64,000 bases of DNA from Micromonospora sp. U21 (GTDB taxonomy: Bacteria; Actinomycetota; Actinomycetes; Mycobacteriales; Micromonosporaceae), in assembly GCF_018070045.1 (NCBI RefSeq), contig NZ_JAGPYK010000006.1, forward strand, positions 273,874-337,873, given 5' to 3'. The notes under the pieces are model-generated. The model was not told the origin of the DNA and searched no databases. It saw only the letters and a program-made list of their open reading frames with translations. Positions within the stretch are counted from its first letter, which is position 1. Every line of letters begins with the position of its first letter. Position numbers and translations under genes: made by a program. Shown one piece after another: positions 1-9,407 of this stretch.

Positions 1-796
1 GATCATGCGCGACCGCTCCGAGTTGGCCCGCAAGGGCATCGCCCGGGGTCGCAGCGCGGTGGTCCTCAGCTATGCCGGCGGAGTGCTTTTCGTCGCGGAG
101 AACCTCTCCAGCGCCCTGCACAAGGTCAGCGAGATCTACGACCGGATCGGCTTCGCCGCCGTCGGCCGGTACAACGAGTTCGAGAACCTGCGCCGGGCCG
201 GCGTGCGGATGGCCGACCTGAACGGGCTCAGCTACGACCGGCGGGACGTCACCGGCCGGGCCCTGGCCAACGCGTTCGCGCAGACGCTGGGCGCGATCTT
301 CACCGAGCAGTCGAAGCCGTTCGAGGTGGAGATCTGCGTGGCGGAGGTCGGGGCCACCGCGGACAACGACGAGCTGTACCGACTGACCTACGACGGTTCG
401 GTGAACGACGAGCCGGGGCGGATGGCGATGGGCGGGCAGGCCGAGGCGATCACCGGCGTGCTGAAGTCCAACCACCGACCGGACATGTCGCTCGGCGAGG
501 CGGTCAAGGTGGCGGTGCAGGCGCTGAGCACCGTCGGCGGGGAGGGCGGCGCCGCCCGGACGATCGCCGCGAACCAGCTTGAGGTCGCGGTGCTGGACCG
601 CGGGCGCGTCGGGCGGACCTTCCGCCGGATCACCGGGGCGGCGTTGACCTCTTTGCTGGACGGGGGCGCCGAGGTGCCGCCGGCCGGGAATCGTGCCGAG
701 GCGCCGACGTCGCCGACCGAGGAGGCGCACAAGCCCACGTCGTCCGCCGGGTCGGCCGATCTTGAGGGCAAGTCGGGCACGCAGTCGACCGAGTAG
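1..796 (+). CDS. prcA: Proteasome subunit alpha (5' end cut by the window)
   Basis: Alpha subunit of the actinobacterial 20S proteasome, forming the outer, gating rings of the core that degrades Pup-tagged proteins in the cytoplasm. The first readable residues ([18 protein letters not shown]) match the N-terminal region of PrcA a few residues after the true start, so the ATG at 5 is internal and the real start lies before the window. About 263 residues remain. The body has the family's usual fold region, and the C-terminal tail (from about residue 215) is low-complexity, rich in Ala, Pro and Ser, as is common in PrcA. pafA and pafBC follow within 9 kb. prcB should lie just upstream, outside the window. 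Confidence 0.95.
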   Translation, partial: IMRDRSELARKGIARGRSAVVLSYAGGVLFVAENLSSALHKVSEIYDRIGFAAVGRYNEFENLRRAGVRMADLNGLSYDRRDVTGRALANAFAQTLGAIFTEQSKPFEVEICVAEVGATADNDELYRLTYDGSVNDEPGRMAMGGQAEAITGVLKSNHRPDMSLGEAVKVAVQALSTVGGEGGAARTIAANQLEVAVLDRGRVGRTFRRITGAALTSLLDGGAEVPPAGNRAEAPTSPTEEAHKPTSSAGSADLEGKSGTQSTE

Positions 797-851
797 ATCC
801 ATCTCGGCCGACAGCGCCTGGGTTCCGGCCAGTTGACCGGCCGTCACCGCC

Positions 852-866
852 CACGCCGTCGGCGTG
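852..866. terminator. Short hairpin between convergent genes
   Basis: A 6-bp perfect stem (CACGCC, 852-857; GGCGTG, 861-866) with a 3-base loop lies between the convergent prcA and dehydratase genes. There is no T tract. It is weak support for a terminator. Confidence 0.25.
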
Positions 867-891
867 AGCGGATGGCTCAACTGGCCCCCGT

Positions 892-1875
892 CTACCTCAA
901 CGGCTCCCACCAGGCCCGGTTGTCCCGGTACCACTGCACCGTCGCGGCCAGACCGCGTTCCAGGTCGATGCTCGGGGCGTACCCCAGCTCTGTGGAGATC
1001 TTGGTGCTGTCGAGCGAGTAGCGGCGGTCATGGCCCTTGCGGTCGGTGACCGGCACCACCCGGTCCCAGCCGGCGTCGCAGGCCTCCAGCAGTCGAGCCG
1101 TGAGCTGCTTGTTGGTCAGCTCGGTGCCGCCGCCGATGTGGTAGACCTCGCCGGCGCGGCCCTGCTGCTGCACGAGGGCGATGCCGCGGCAGTGGTCGCG
1201 CACGTGCAGCCAGTCGCGGATGTTGCCGCCGTCGCCGTAGAGCGGGACAGTGCCGCCGTCGAGCAGGTTGGTGACGAACAGCGGGATGAGCTTCTCGGGG
1301 AACTGGTAGGGCCCGTAGTTGTTGGAGCAGCGGGTCACCACGACGTCCATGCCGTGGGTGCGGTGGTAGGCCAGCGCGAGCAGGTCGGAGCCCGCCTTCG
1401 AGGCCGAGTAGGGCGAGTTCGGTGCCAGTGGGCAGGTCTCCGTCCACGATCCGGACTCGATCGAGCCGTAGACCTCGTCGGTGGAGACGTGCACGAATCG
1501 GCCGGTGCCGTGCCGCAGCGCGGCGTCGAGCAGCGTCTGGGTGCCGAGCACGTTCGTGGCGACAAACGGTGCGGCGCTGGCGATCGAACGGTCGACGTGT
1601 GACTCGGCGGCGATGTGCACGATCACGTCGTGCCCGGGGACGACCTGGTCAACCAGAGCGGAGTCGCGGATGTCACCCCGCACGAAGCGGAGCCGGGTGT
1701 CGTCGCGCACCGGGGCGAGATTGGCGAGGTTGCCCGAGTAGGTCAACTTGTCCAGCACGGTCACCACGTCCGGCTCGCTCACGGGCGGTCCCGCGTCGCC
1801 CCCCGGCGCGCCCAGCAGCATTCGCACATACTCCGAGCCGACAAATCCCGCTCCGCCGGTGACGAGGATCCTCAC
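892..1875 (-). CDS. rfbB: dTDP-glucose 4,6-dehydratase
   Basis: Converts dTDP-D-glucose to dTDP-4-keto-6-deoxy-D-glucose, the second step of dTDP-rhamnose and deoxysugar synthesis. At 327 aa it is of usual length. The Rossmann motif TGGAGFVGSEYV is at residues 6-17, the catalytic YSASK is near residue 155, and the C-terminus ends NRAWWEPL as in RmlB proteins. The start is a GTG; TAGAGT (1885-1890) lies nine bases before it, so the leader would be very short. It stands alone on the minus strand between prcA and pafA, with no other rhamnose gene in the window. It could serve cell-wall rhamnose or a secondary-metabolite sugar. Confidence 0.93.
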   Translation of the reverse strand: MRILVTGGAGFVGSEYVRMLLGAPGGDAGPPVSEPDVVTVLDKLTYSGNLANLAPVRDDTRLRFVRGDIRDSALVDQVVPGHDVIVHIAAESHVDRSIASAAPFVATNVLGTQTLLDAALRHGTGRFVHVSTDEVYGSIESGSWTETCPLAPNSPYSASKAGSDLLALAYHRTHGMDVVVTRCSNNYGPYQFPEKLIPLFVTNLLDGGTVPLYGDGGNIRDWLHVRDHCRGIALVQQQGRAGEVYHIGGGTELTNKQLTARLLEACDAGWDRVVPVTDRKGHDRRYSLDSTKISTELGYAPSIDLERGLAATVQWYRDNRAWWEPLR

Positions 1876-2056
1876 GGGTTCAGCACTCTACGCGAGCCGG
1901 CAGCCCGAGGGGGCCGTCGCGCCGCCGTCCGCGCAACAGGACGGGCCAACAGCCGGCGCGTCTGCGGCCGGACGGAATGTCGCACTCAGCCGGTATGTGA
2001 CCGCCCCTCGGGCACGACCTGTGGTCTGACAGTGACGAACGGGCCCTCCGGGCGGC

Positions 2057-2062
2057 TAATGT
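2057..2062 (+). promoter_or_regulatory. Leaderless -10 box of pafA
   Basis: TAATGT lies six bases before the pafA ATG, and no Shine-Dalgarno sequence precedes the ATG. A GTGACG about 19 bases upstream is a possible -35. Confidence 0.6.
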
Positions 2063-2068
2063 CACACC

Positions 2069-3427
2069 ATGGAGCGGCGAATCTTCGGCCTCGAGACCGA
2101 GTACGGCGTCACCTGCACCTATCGCGGGCAGCGGCGGCTGTCCCCGGACGAGGTCGCGCGGTATCTGTTCCGTCGCGTCGTGTCCTGGGGTCGGTCGAGC
2201 AATGTGTTCCTGCGTAACGGGGCCCGGCTCTACCTGGACGTCGGGTCGCACCCGGAGTACGCCACACCGGAGTGCGACTCGGTGACCGATCTGGTCGCCC
2301 ATGACCGGGCCGGCGAGCGGATCCTGGAGGGCCTGCTCGTCGACGCGGAGAAGCGGCTGCACGACGAGGGCATCGCGGGTGAGATCTACCTGTTCAAGAA
2401 CAACACCGACTCGGCCGGCAACTCGTACGGCTGCCACGAGAACTACCTTGTCTCCCGGCACGGCGAGTTCGGCCGCCTCGCCGACGTGCTCATCCCCTTC
2501 CTGGTCACCCGGCAGTTGATCTGCGGGGCCGGCAAGGTCCTGCAGACCCCGCGCGGCGCCGTCTACTGCCTGTCCCAGCGGGCCGAGCACATCTGGGAGG
2601 GCGTCTCCTCGGCGACCACCCGCAGCCGTCCGATCATCAACACGCGCGACGAGCCGCACGCCGACGCCGAGCGCTACCGGCGGCTGCACGTGATCGTCGG
2701 TGACTCCAACATGAACGAGGTCACCACCCTGCTCAAGGTCGGCACGGCCGACATCGTGCTGCGGATGATCGAGGCCGGGGTGGTGATGCGCGACCTGTCG
2801 CTGGAAAACCCGATCCGGGCCATCCGGGAGGTGTCGCACGACATCACCGGCCGGCGCAAGGTGCGGCTGGCCAACGGCAAGGAGGTCAGCGCGCTGGACA
2901 TCCAGCAGGAGTACCTCGCCAAGGCCACCGAGTTCGTGGAGCGCCGCGGCGGCGACCAGGCGGCCAAGCGGGTTGTCGAGCTGTGGGGGCGGGTGCTGAA
3001 CGCGGTGGAGACCGGAGACCTGGAGCCGGTCTCGCGGGAGATCGACTGGGTCAGCAAGTTGCGGCTGATCGAGCGTTACCAGCGCAAGCACGACCTGCCG
3101 CTGTCGCACCCACGGGTGGCGCAGATGGACCTGGCCTACCACGACGTGCGCCGCGGTCGTGGCCTCTACGGGCTGCTGGAGCGCCGTGGCGAGGTGGACC
3201 GGGTGGCCACCGACCCGGAGATCTTCGAGGCCAAGGAGACTCCGCCGCAGACCACCCGGGCCCGGCTGCGCGGCGAGTTCATCCGGCACGCCCAGGAGAA
3301 GCGGCGGGACTTCACCGTCGACTGGGTGCACCTGAAGCTCAACGACCAGGCGCAGCGCACCGTGCTCTGCAAGGACCCGTTCCGGGCGTACGACGAGCGG
3401 GTGGAGCGGCTGATCGCCAGCATGTGA
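2069..3427 (+). CDS. pafA: Pup--protein ligase
   Basis: Attaches the small protein Pup to lysines of target proteins in an ATP-dependent reaction, marking them for the proteasome. The protein is 452 aa, the normal length for PafA. It opens [16 protein letters not shown], the conserved nucleotide-binding start shared by PafA and Dop, and keeps the family pattern through the C-terminal domain (ending [11 protein letters not shown]). The absence of the Dop-specific N-terminal loop and the position next to prcA and pafBC favour PafA over Dop. The gene has its own leaderless-type promoter. Dop and pup are not in the window and are presumably upstream. Confidence 0.95.
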   Translation: MERRIFGLETEYGVTCTYRGQRRLSPDEVARYLFRRVVSWGRSSNVFLRNGARLYLDVGSHPEYATPECDSVTDLVAHDRAGERILEGLLVDAEKRLHDEGIAGEIYLFKNNTDSAGNSYGCHENYLVSRHGEFGRLADVLIPFLVTRQLICGAGKVLQTPRGAVYCLSQRAEHIWEGVSSATTRSRPIINTRDEPHADAERYRRLHVIVGDSNMNEVTTLLKVGTADIVLRMIEAGVVMRDLSLENPIRAIREVSHDITGRRKVRLANGKEVSALDIQQEYLAKATEFVERRGGDQAAKRVVELWGRVLNAVETGDLEPVSREIDWVSKLRLIERYQRKHDLPLSHPRVAQMDLAYHDVRRGRGLYGLLERRGEVDRVATDPEIFEAKETPPQTTRARLRGEFIRHAQEKRRDFTVDWVHLKLNDQAQRTVLCKDPFRAYDERVERLIASM

Positions 3428-3496
3428 CCGGTGTGCCGGCCCCGGCGGTGGTGTGTCCGCCGACGGGGCTGGCCGGCCCGGTAGTCTGGGCGCGCC

Positions 3497-3691
3497 ATGA
3501 CGACTTCTGGACCTTCCGACCGCTCCGAGCGCGGCACCGAGCGGCAGAACTGGGTCGAACGCCGGCGGGAGAAGATCCGCGCCGAGATCGACCGCAACCG
3601 GCGCGGCGAGTACACCGTGCCGACCTGGGTGCTGGCCCTGGCGCTGGTGCTCATCGTGGGCGGCTGGCTCGCCCTCATCTTCCTCGCCTGA
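3497..3691 (+). CDS. Small single-pass membrane protein, unknown function
   Basis: A 64-aa protein with a charged, Arg/Glu-rich N-terminal half (residues 1-38) and one hydrophobic segment at the C-terminus (about residues 42-63, WVLALALVLIVGGWLALIFLA is its core region), so it is probably a tail-anchored membrane protein with its N-terminus in the cytoplasm. TAGTCT at 3482-3487 could be its -10 box with a leader of two or three bases. It follows pafA by 69 bases in the same direction. I do not recognise the family. The composition and frame bias support a real gene. Confidence 0.7.
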   Translation: MTTSGPSDRSERGTERQNWVERRREKIRAEIDRNRRGEYTVPTWVLALALVLIVGGWLALIFLA

Positions 3692-3869
3692 CCCCTCGGT
3701 CCTTCCCGCCAGCGCAGACCGACGCTCGGCCGCCTCGGCGGCGTCGCCCCGTGCCCGGTGGCGCGGCTGGCCCGGGCGGGCCACCGCTGGCCCGACCGGG
3801 CCCCCGGGCCGGGTAACCGCCGCCCGCCGCCGCGGCGGCATCGGGCAGGTGCGACGGAGGGAGCCGGCG

Positions 3870-5015
3870 ATGATGGGCGGGGACAGCGCGACGCCACAGC
3901 CGAAGCGGGGGCAGGCCGGCTGGCAGGATCCCGGGCCGCGCGACGTGGTCCGGGACCGGCAGAACCCGGATCTGCTGACGCCACCGACCACGGACGCCGG
4001 CACGCTGCCCAACCTGCGGTTCACCTTCTCCGACGCGCACACCCGCGTCCAGGGTGGCGGCTGGACCCGCGAGGTCACGGTCCGGGAGCTGCCGATCGCC
4101 ACCGAACTCTGCGGTGTGGACATGGCGCTGGAACCGGGCGGATACCGGGAGATGCACTGGCACAAGCAGTCCGAGTGGGCGTACGTGGCACACGGCGGCG
4201 CCCGGATCAGCGCGGTCGACCAGGAGGGCCGCAACTTCCTCGACGATGTGCGCGCCGGTGACCTGTGGTTCTTCCCGCAGGGGGTGCCGCACCACATCCA
4301 GGCCCTCGACGAGGGAGTGGAGTTCCTGCCGGTCTTCGACGACGGGGCGTTCACGGAGAACGCCACGTTCCTGATCAGCGACTACTTCGCGCACACCCCG
4401 AAGGACGTGCTGGCGAAGAACTTCGGCTGGCGGCCCGAGCAGCTCGACTCGATCCCGGAGCGGGAGAAGTGCATCTTCGCCGGGGAGGTGCCGCCGCCGC
4501 TGGACCGGGACCGGGTGGTGAGCCCCACCGGGGACGTGCCGCGCGCGCTGAGCCATCGGCTGCTCGCGCAGGAACCGCAGCGCTTCCCGGGCGGCCAGGT
4601 GCGCATCGCCGACGTGACCCAGTTCGCCGCGTCCACCACCATCTGCGCCGCGCTGGTGGAGGTCGACCCGGGCGGGATGCGCGAGCTGCACTGGCATCCC
4701 ACCGACGACGAGTGGCAGTACTACCTCTCCGGCCACGGCCGGATGGGTGTGTTCGCTAGCCAGGGTGTGGCCGGCACCTTCGACATGCGCGCCGGCGACG
4801 TCGGGTACGTGCCGTTCGCCTACGGCCACTACATCGAGAACCTTGGCAACGAGCCGTTGGTCTTCCTGGAGGTGTTCCGCAAGCCCCGGTTCGAGTCCGT
4901 CTCGCTGACCCAGTGGATGGCGAACACCCCGGCCCAGGTCGGCGCGGACACCCTCAACCTGCCCCGGGAGCTGATCGAGGCCCTGCCCCGCGACCAACGC
5001 CCCGTGATCCGCTGA
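3870..5015 (+). CDS. Bicupin, oxalate decarboxylase family
   Basis: A two-domain cupin of about 381 aa, of the family that includes Mn-dependent oxalate decarboxylases (oxalate to formate and CO2). The first cupin has the metal motif MHWHKQSEWAYV near residue 85 and the second LHWHPTDDEWQYY near residue 270, each giving the His-His-Glu set. A downstream His in each barrel (VPHHI; YGHYIEN) completes the site. ATG 3870 is chosen because GGAGGG lies nine bases before it; a GTG at 3849 is also in frame. No signal peptide is seen, so it is probably cytoplasmic. Substrate specificity cannot be told from sequence alone, because the family also contains oxidases and isomerases. Confidence 0.85.
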   Translation: MMGGDSATPQPKRGQAGWQDPGPRDVVRDRQNPDLLTPPTTDAGTLPNLRFTFSDAHTRVQGGGWTREVTVRELPIATELCGVDMALEPGGYREMHWHKQSEWAYVAHGGARISAVDQEGRNFLDDVRAGDLWFFPQGVPHHIQALDEGVEFLPVFDDGAFTENATFLISDYFAHTPKDVLAKNFGWRPEQLDSIPEREKCIFAGEVPPPLDRDRVVSPTGDVPRALSHRLLAQEPQRFPGGQVRIADVTQFAASTTICAALVEVDPGGMRELHWHPTDDEWQYYLSGHGRMGVFASQGVAGTFDMRAGDVGYVPFAYGHYIENLGNEPLVFLEVFRKPRFESVSLTQWMANTPAQVGADTLNLPRELIEALPRDQRPVIR

Positions 5016-5052
5016 CCCGGGTCCACGTCCGCCGGCTTCGGTGCGCGTGGGG

Positions 5053-6138
5053 TCAGGGGAGCAGGGCGGCGGCGTGGCGGCCCGCCGCCGCAGCAGCGAG
5101 GAAGTAGGCGTGGTCGGCGTCCAGGCCGCGCCCCATGGTGGACAGTGGCACGACGCTGGCCCGCAGCGCCGCATCGAGGCCGGCGGTGGGCACCCGGACG
5201 ATTCGGTGCCGGGCCGTCAGCGGGGCCAGCGCCGCGTCCACCTCGGCAGCCAGCGCCGGGTCCAGGTCGTCGGGCACCACCAGCTCCGCCGGGGCGAGCG
5301 CCACCCGCCCGTACGCGGTGAGGCTGTGGTGCGACACGCCCCGGTGTCGGGGGCGAGGATCGGCGGCGGAGATCCGCAGCGACCCGACCGGTCGCCCGCC
5401 CAGTGTGGCGATCGCGTTGACCGCCTCGCCGACGGCCACCCCGGAGAAGCCCCACCGGGTGCCGGTGCCGAGGTTGCCGGGGCCCTGGGCGACCACGGCC
5501 ACGTCGGCGCGCAGCACGTACCGGGCGGCGAGCAGGCCGCCGTGCAGGGTGGTGGCCTCCAGGTCGCCGCCGAACGCCTGCCCGACGGTGATCGTGCCGG
5601 CCAGCTCGGCGCGCAGTCCGGCGAGGGTGCGGGAGAACCAGGCCGGCAACGCCCCGCCGTCGGTGAGCAGGTACGCCACCCGGGCGTGCGGGGCGTCGGC
5701 TCGGATGCCGGCCAGGATGGCCGGCAGGGCCGAGTGCAGGTCGGCGGTGACGACCGGCAGCCCGCCCAGGTCGTCGGCGTCGGCCAGCACGTCCCGGTGC
5801 GGTGACGCCTCCTCGTCGACGCCGAGCAGGATCGGTTGCAGTGGGGTGTAGCGGGCTTTGACGAGGTGCCCCGCGTCGCGGGTGTCGCCGACGTCCGGCG
5901 GGTCCGGCGGTAGCCGGTCCGGCAGTGCCACCACCAGGGCGTACCCGCCGGTGCCCAGCCCCATCAGCAGCGCCCCGGCGTTGAGCAGCACCCGGTCGCC
6001 AGGCTCGGGCGTGCCCACCAGCTCCGGGTAGGCCAGCGCCCGCATGCGGGTGCCATCGGGCAGGTCGACGTCCAGCTCCACCGCCCCGGTCCACTGCCGT
6101 CGCAGCGCCGCCACCGTCCCCGCCCGCCATCGCACCAT
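5053..6138 (-). CDS. DUF3866 family protein
   Basis: A 361-aa protein of the DUF3866 family, found mostly in Actinobacteria and without a known role. Recognisable stretches are the N-terminal beta-barrel-like part (GTRMRALAYPELVGTPEPGD), the LGTGGYALVVALPDRLP segment near residue 70, and the HLVKARYTPLQ motif. I chose ATG 6138 over an in-frame ATG at 6147 because a TAGCGT -10 box lies exactly seven bases upstream of 6138. It converges on the bicupin gene with a 37-base gap. Confidence 0.85.
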   Translation of the reverse strand: MVRWRAGTVAALRRQWTGAVELDVDLPDGTRMRALAYPELVGTPEPGDRVLLNAGALLMGLGTGGYALVVALPDRLPPDPPDVGDTRDAGHLVKARYTPLQPILLGVDEEASPHRDVLADADDLGGLPVVTADLHSALPAILAGIRADAPHARVAYLLTDGGALPAWFSRTLAGLRAELAGTITVGQAFGGDLEATTLHGGLLAARYVLRADVAVVAQGPGNLGTGTRWGFSGVAVGEAVNAIATLGGRPVGSLRISAADPRPRHRGVSHHSLTAYGRVALAPAELVVPDDLDPALAAEVDAALAPLTARHRIVRVPTAGLDAALRASVVPLSTMGRGLDADHAYFLAAAAAGRHAAALLP

Positions 6139-6145
6139 GACGGGC

Positions 6146-6151
6146 ACGCTA
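6146..6151 (-). promoter_or_regulatory. Leaderless -10 box of the DUF3866 gene
   Basis: On the minus strand TAGCGT sits seven bases before the ATG at 6138. Confidence 0.5.
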
Positions 6152-6197
6152 GCCGCGGGGGCCCGGTGCCCCGCGCCCGGGTGGTCCGGCGCGTGGT

Positions 6198-7195
6198 TCA
6201 GGTCGGGTCGGGTTCGCCGCCGGCGTCCGGGCTCGGACCGGCCTGGGTGTTGCGGGCCTGGCCGAGGGCGCCGGGCAGCGATCGGGTGGGGTCGAGGAAG
6301 ACGTAGCGGATCTCCGGGAACCGCGCGGTGAGTCGACGTTCGGCCTCGTCGGCGGTGGCCTCGATGGCCGCGCCGGTGGCCTCGTCGCGGAAGTCGATCT
6401 TCGCGCGACCAGGATGTCGTCCGGGCCGAGCTGCATGGTCAGCAGGGTGTCGATGCGTTCCACCTCCGGCAGTTCGGCCAGCTCCTGCTCGATCTCGCGG
6501 CCCAGCCGCGCCGGGACGGCCCGGCCGACCAGCAGCGAGAGGTTGTTGCTGGCCAGGATCCCGGCGACGGTCAGCAGCAGCAGCCCGATGAGGATCGACG
6601 CGACGCCGTCCCACACCTCGTCGCCGGTGGCCTGGGACAGGCCGACCCCGAGCCCGGCCAGCAGCAGGCCGATCAGGGCGGCGCTGTCCTCCAGGAAGAC
6701 CGCCTTGACGGTGGTGTCGGCGGTCAGCCGCAGGAAACGTCGGGGAGTGGTCCGCCACCGTCGGGATTCGCGGCGGACCTGCCGGACGGCCCGGCTCAGC
6801 GAGATCGACTCGATGACGAAGGACACGCCCAGCACGATGTACGAGATCAGGTAGTCGCCGCTGTGCTGGTGCACCAGGATGGTGGTCACGCCGTGGGTGA
6901 CGGCGAAACCGGCGCCGGCGACGAAGGTGAACATGGCGGCGAAGAACGCCCAGACGTAGCTCTCCTTGCCGTACCCGAAGGGGTGCCGGCTGTCCGCAGG
7001 CCGGGCGCCGCGGCGCAGCGCCTGGTAGAGCAGCACCTCGGTGGTGGTGTCGGCGACCGAGTGCGCCGCCTCGGAGAGCATCGCCGCCGAGCCGGAGATC
7101 AGCCCGGCGATCAGCTTGGCCACCGCGATGGCGAGGTTGGCGGCGCCGGCGACGACCACGGTGCCGACGCTCTCGGTCTTGATCGCTTGCGGCAT
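6198..7195 (-). pseudogene. Cation diffusion facilitator transporter with a one-base frameshift
   Basis: A CDF-family metal efflux transporter. The N-terminal membrane domain is intact, with several transmembrane helices, the HPFGYGKESYVWAF loop and the AAMLSEAAHSVADTTTE segment carrying the His/Asp metal residues. The reading frame breaks at about 6401-6408. Upstream, one frame ends ...GPDDILVA; downstream, the expected cytoplasmic domain (KIDFRDEATGAAIEA ... FLDPTRS) continues in another frame to the stop at 6198. Adding one G would give ILVAAKIDF, the usual family sequence. This is either a real inactivating deletion or a sequencing error. The start is ATG 7195, with TATGGT seven bases upstream. 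The full-length product would be about 332 aa. Confidence 0.82.
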
Positions 7196-7202
7196 GAGGG
7201 CC

Positions 7203-7208
7203 ACCATA
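7203..7208 (-). promoter_or_regulatory. Leaderless -10 box of the CDF transporter
   Basis: TATGGT on the minus strand is seven bases before the ATG at 7195 and overlaps an alternative ATG at 7207, which argues against that longer start. Confidence 0.5.
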
Positions 7209-7310
7209 TGACCGGTCGAGGCACCGCGCTCGGCTGTGGCTCCCGACCCACCGATCCGAACAGATGTGCGGCACGCCAGCGTGGGTGCACGTCTCGGGCG
7301 CGTCGGCTGC

Positions 7311-7316
7311 TAGCGT
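7311..7316 (+). promoter_or_regulatory. Leaderless -10 box of pafBC
   Basis: TAGCGT lies six bases before the GTG start of pafB. Confidence 0.55.
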
Positions 7317-7322
7317 CTACCC

Positions 7323-8321
7323 GTGTCGCGGACCCGCACCGAACGCCTGGTCAACCTGGTGATCTGCCTGCTGTCCACGCGACGGTTCCTGACCGCCGCG
7401 CAGATCGCCGCGACCGTGCCCGGTTACGAGCACGATCCGGACGACGCGCGTGACCACGAGGCGTTCCAGCGCAAGTTCGAGCGGGACAAGGCCGAGCTGC
7501 GCGAGCTGGGCGTGCCGCTGGAGACCGGGACGGCCAGCGTCTTCGACGCCGAGCCCGGTTACCGGATCGCCCACCGCGAGTACGCGTTGCCCGACATCCC
7601 TCTCGAACCGGACGAGGCCGCCGCCGTGGGCATCGCCGCGCGGCTGTGGCAGCACGCCGGTCTCGCCGCCGCCGCCTCGTCGGGGCTGGCCAAGCTGCGT
7701 GCCGCCGGGGTGGACGTGGATCCGCAGGCCACCCTGGGCCTGGAGCCGATGGTCACCGTCGACCCGGCGTTCGCGCCGCTGACCGCCGCTGCCCGCGACC
7801 GCCGCGAGGTCGGGTTCGACTACCGGGTGCCCGACCGGGACGCGCCCAGCCGCCGGCGACTGCAGCCGTGGGGCGTGGTCTGCTGGCGTGGCCGGTGGTA
7901 TGTGGTCGGCCACGACCTGGACCGCGCGGCGACGCGCTGCTTCCGGCTGTCCCGGGTGGTCGGCGCGGTCCGGGTGACCGGCGCGTCCGGCGGTTACCAG
8001 CCGCCGGCCGGCGTCGACCTGATCAGCCACGTGGCCCGCTGGTCCGGCCCGGTGGAGCGCACCGGCCGGGCCACCGTGCTGGCCGCACCGGGCCGGGCCG
8101 CCGGGCTGCGCCGCTGGGCCGTCGAGGTGACCGCCGGGCCGGACGGCGACCGGCTGGTCCTGCCGTACGCCGACCCGGACGGGCTGGCCGGCCAACTCGT
8201 CCGCTACGGCCCGGACGTGCGGGTGCTCGACCCGCCGGAGGTCCGCGAGGCGGTCATCCAGCGGCTCAAGGAGATCGCCGCCCGGCACGACGAGATGGTC
8301 GTCACCGGCGGTGCCCGATGA
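7323..8321 (+). CDS. pafB: WYL-domain transcription regulator PafB
   Basis: PafB, with PafC, activates the LexA/RecA-independent DNA-damage response in Actinobacteria. The protein is 332 aa: an N-terminal winged-helix (RTERLVNLVICLLSTRRFLTA, residues 3-23) and a WYL domain (residues about 145-240, with WGVVCWRGRWYVVGHD), which senses a ligand such as single-stranded DNA. The GTG start is preceded by a leaderless -10 box. It overlaps pafC by four bases (ATGA), as expected for a translationally coupled pair. It lies near pafA, as in other actinobacteria, although it is separated here by three genes. Confidence 0.95.
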   Translation: MSRTRTERLVNLVICLLSTRRFLTAAQIAATVPGYEHDPDDARDHEAFQRKFERDKAELRELGVPLETGTASVFDAEPGYRIAHREYALPDIPLEPDEAAAVGIAARLWQHAGLAAAASSGLAKLRAAGVDVDPQATLGLEPMVTVDPAFAPLTAAARDRREVGFDYRVPDRDAPSRRRLQPWGVVCWRGRWYVVGHDLDRAATRCFRLSRVVGAVRVTGASGGYQPPAGVDLISHVARWSGPVERTGRATVLAAPGRAAGLRRWAVEVTAGPDGDRLVLPYADPDGLAGQLVRYGPDVRVLDPPEVREAVIQRLKEIAARHDEMVVTGGAR

Positions 8322-9397
8322 CCCGGCCGGCCGCCCGGGGCGGCTCCCGGGCCTCCGCCGACCGTCTGGCCCGGCTGCTCAACCTGGTGCCCTACCTGCT
8401 GGCCCGGCCGGGCATCGAGATCGCCGAGGCGGCCGGTGACCTCGGGGTCACCGAGCGGCAGCTGCGTGAGGACCTGGAGCTGCTCTGGGTGTGCGGGCTG
8501 CCCGGTTACGGTCCCGGTGACCTGATCGACATGGCCTTCGACGGTGACCGGGTGACCATCACCTACGACGCCGGCATCGACCGCCCGCTGCGGCTCACCC
8601 CCGACGAGGCGCTGGCCCTCGTGGTGGCGCTGCGGATGCTCGCCGAGACGCCCGGGGTGGCCAACCGGGAGGCCGTCGAGCGGGCCCTCGCCAAGATCGA
8701 GGACGCCGCCGGTGATCTGGTGGGCGCTCCGGTTGCGGTGCGGCTGCCCGGGGACAACCGGCGGGTGGAGGCGCTGCGCGCCGCCGTGGAGGGCGGTCGG
8801 GCGCTGCGGATCACCTACTACACGGCCACCCGGGACGAGACCACCGACCGCGTCATCGACCCGCTGCGGATGCTGATGGTGGGCGGCCTGGCGTACGTGG
8901 AGGCGTGGTGTCGCCGCGCGGAGGCGGTCCGACTGTTCCGCGCCGACCGGATCGACGCGATCACCGAGCTGGACGAGCCGGCCACCGTCCCGCCGCAGGC
9001 CGTCCCGCACGACCTGACCGAGGGCGTCTTCCGCCCCTCGCCCGACCTGCCGCTGATCACCCTGCGGGTCGGCCGGGGCGAGCGGTGGATCACCGAGTAC
9101 TACCCGTGTGAGCGGGTGGAGGCCGGCGACGGCGACCAGTGGCTGGTCTCATTGCGGGTGACCGACCTGGGTTGGGCCCGCCGGTTCGTGCTCGGCCTCG
9201 GCCCGGACGTCACCGTGGTCGCCCCGGTCGAGCTGGCCGAGCAGGTCCGGGTGACGGCGGCTGCCGCGCTGGACGCGTACGCCGTGCCCGCGCCCACCGC
9301 CGCGCCGCGGCAGCCCGAGGCCGACCCGGCGACGCCCGCATCCGCGGCGCCCGGCGCGCCGTCGGGCGACCCGGCGGTGGCGGGCCGCACGCAGTAG
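8318..9397 (+). CDS. pafC: WYL-domain transcription regulator PafC
   Basis: Partner of PafB in the mitomycin-type DNA-damage response. The protein is 359 aa: an HTH segment (ADRLARLLNLVPYLLARPGI, residues 14-33; ITERQLREDL-type recognition region follows), a WYL domain (about residues 165-240, ITYYTATRDET, LAYVEAWCRRAE) and the C-terminal WCX-like part (ERWITEYYPCE). The last 40 residues are Ala/Pro-rich and probably disordered. The ATG overlaps the pafB stop, so translation is coupled. Confidence 0.94.
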   Translation: MTRPAARGGSRASADRLARLLNLVPYLLARPGIEIAEAAGDLGVTERQLREDLELLWVCGLPGYGPGDLIDMAFDGDRVTITYDAGIDRPLRLTPDEALALVVALRMLAETPGVANREAVERALAKIEDAAGDLVGAPVAVRLPGDNRRVEALRAAVEGGRALRITYYTATRDETTDRVIDPLRMLMVGGLAYVEAWCRRAEAVRLFRADRIDAITELDEPATVPPQAVPHDLTEGVFRPSPDLPLITLRVGRGERWITEYYPCERVEAGDGDQWLVSLRVTDLGWARRFVLGLGPDVTVVAPVELAEQVRVTAAAALDAYAVPAPTAAPRQPEADPATPASAAPGAPSGDPAVAGRTQ

Positions 9398-9400
9398 GCT
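9395..9400 (+). promoter_or_regulatory. Leaderless -10 box at the end of pafC
   Basis: TAGGCT, which includes the pafC stop codon, is seven bases before the GTG of the next small gene. Confidence 0.5.
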
Positions 9401-9407
9401 GACCGCC

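Noticed and set aside
1880..4366. 828-codon open frame on the minus strand
   Set aside because: It runs antisense through pafA, the small membrane gene and part of the bicupin, and its sequence has the biased composition of a GC-rich antisense shadow.
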